Positions 7,123 to 7,893 of a stretch of 7,893 bases of DNA are shown here, one piece after another (positions within the stretch are counted from its first letter, which is position 1; each line of letters starts with the position of its first letter). A program made the position numbers and the translations under genes. Below the pieces are notes generated by a model that saw nothing but the letters and a program-made list of their open reading frames with translations, searched no databases and had not been told where the DNA came from. The stretch comes from an uncultured Christensenellaceae bacterium (lineage in GTDB: Bacteria; Bacillota_A; Clostridia; Christensenellales; UBA3700). The stretch lies in NCBI GenBank assembly GCA_944381335.1, contig CALWKT010000083.1, forward strand, positions 1 through 7,893. The letters run 5' to 3'.

Positions 7123-7123
7123 T

Positions 7124-7893
7124 TTATTCTATGTCCGGGATCTCAGACATATCGACCTTTCTGCCGCCGTTTTTGCGCGAGATCTCTGCCGCGGTGACTA
7201 TGCGGTGGCTCTCGATCGTATCCTTTATCCATGTATACTGCCATTTCGGATCCAGTCTTCCCGCAAGCATATCCGCAGTCGATTTCGTTATGCCCTGGTC
7301 GCCGCCGTAATGACCTTTTATGACGGGGATTATGTTGACGATTATCTTCCTGGGCTTCTGATCGAAAAGCTTAAGCGTGATAACGCTGCCGCTGTCATCG
7401 GCGATAAGCTCTCCTTTCGTACCTCTTATTTCTGTATGTCTGTGATCTTTTTCGTTGAACGCGTTGGCGGTCATGACTATCTTTACGCCGTTTTCCATCT
7501 CCATGTTGACGGTCTGGCAGTCAACGACGTCGTTATCGCAAGCGAACACGCACCTCGACCAGAGTTTTCCTCTTTCGTCGTTTCTGAGCGCGTTGAGTAT
7601 ATCCGCCTTTTTACCCGTCGTGCAGAACGCGTACGTTCCCCACGGATATTTTTGCTTTTTAAGCCCTCTGCCTATGTACTGGTACGTGCATTCGAAAATA
7701 CACTTATCTCTGTGCGGGCAGTCGAAGCAGTTAGCCGCCGCGCCCTTCGGAGCGTTCGCCTTCGTAAAATAGCTGAGATCGCCGTAAGAGGACAGGCTCT
7801 TGCATTTAGCGCCCGCGAACCAGTACAGAAGATCCATGTCGTGACAGCATTTCGCGAGGAGCATCGGGGTCGTATCCTCTTCTCTGCGCCAGT
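7124..7893 (-). CDS. Gfo/Idh/MocA family oxidoreductase, C-terminal part with four-cysteine cluster (N-terminus outside window)
   Basis: The frame is open to the right edge. The codons before the ATG at 7864 read W-R-R-E-E-D-T-T-P and continue the family consensus, so that ATG is internal and the gene is partial. About 255 C-terminal residues are present; the Rossmann domain with GxGxxG and EKP is missing. The segment PMLLAKCCHDMDLLYWFAG holds the family's catalytic-region histidine (7841-7843). It is followed by CFDCPHRDKCIFEC (C-x2-C-x5-C-x3-C, 7688-7729), a cysteine cluster seen in one subgroup of these oxidoreductases and suited to binding a metal. The end (TAAEISRKNGG) is the usual final helix. 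It differs from the two other oxidoreductases here, which have NQ-HQLD in place of CHDMD, so it belongs to another subfamily and probably acts on a different substrate or step. It ends one base before the small beta gene. Confidence 0.9.
   Translation of the reverse strand, partial: WRREEDTTPMLLAKCCHDMDLLYWFAGAKCKSLSSYGDLSYFTKANAPKGAAANCFDCPHRDKCIFECTYQYIGRGLKKQKYPWGTYAFCTTGKKADILNALRNDERGKLWSRCVFACDNDVVDCQTVNMEMENGVKIVMTANAFNEKDHRHTEIRGTKGELIADDSGSVITLKLFDQKPRKIIVNIIPVIKGHYGGDQGITKSTADMLAGRLDPKWQYTWIKDTIESHRIVTAAEISRKNGGRKVDMSEIPDIE

Noticed and set aside
7865..7893. Treating the ATG at 7864 as the true start of the right-edge oxidoreductase
   Set aside because: The frame stays open to the edge, and the upstream codons (WRREEDTTP) continue the family consensus. 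The protein would otherwise lack its whole Rossmann domain.

Overview
The window is one compact, single-strand stretch of protein-coding DNA. All eight genes I can support are on the minus strand, so transcription runs from right (7893) to left (1). Both end genes are cut by the window edges. Junctions are 1-nt gaps, 1-nt or 4-nt stop/start overlaps, or gaps of at most 25 nt. This is the layout of one polycistronic operon, and no internal promoter or terminator is visible. No stretch over 300 bases lacks a gene. I see no RNA gene, mobile element, repeat array or CRISPR.

In transcription order the genes are: (1) the C-terminal part of a Gfo/Idh/MocA-type NAD(P)-dependent oxidoreductase with a four-cysteine cluster (right edge to 7124); (2) a 149-aa all-beta protein (7122-6673); (3) a PHP-domain metallohydrolase of the CehA/McbA type (6673-5711); (4) a short, divergent glycerophosphodiester phosphodiesterase (GDPD)-like TIM barrel (5714-5061); (5) a second Gfo/Idh/MocA oxidoreductase (5064-3922); (6) a xylose-isomerase-like / AP-endonuclease-2-like TIM barrel (3896-2949); (7) a third Gfo/Idh/MocA oxidoreductase, clearly paralogous to the second (2949-1786); (8) an (alpha/alpha)6-barrel glycoside-hydrolase-like protein, cut at the left edge (1764-1).

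The set reads as a cytoplasmic carbohydrate-processing pathway, since none of the six visible N-termini looks like a signal peptide. Three sugar oxidoreductases plus a sugar-isomerase-like barrel point to oxidation and rearrangement of a sugar, polyol or glycoside. The glycoside hydrolase would release or trim the sugar. The PHP and GDPD-like enzymes suggest a phosphoester or phosphodiester in the substrate. This pathway reading is inference. The families are well supported, but the substrate is not visible. No transporter or regulator lies inside the window.

The organism is probably an anaerobic gut-type Bacillota (Clostridia-like). Reasons are strong GAGGAGG/AAGGAG ribosome-binding sites, roughly balanced base composition, tight operon packing and the expansion of Gfo/Idh/MocA paralogues. 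Verrucomicrobiota or Lentisphaerota, which carry similar gene sets, cannot be excluded from sequence reading alone.

The points most worth a second look are: the beta protein and PHP enzyme, which look like a two-gene split of the N-terminal domain plus PHP architecture of CehA/McbA proteins; the GDPD-like protein with altered catalytic positions; and the overall combination of enzymes.
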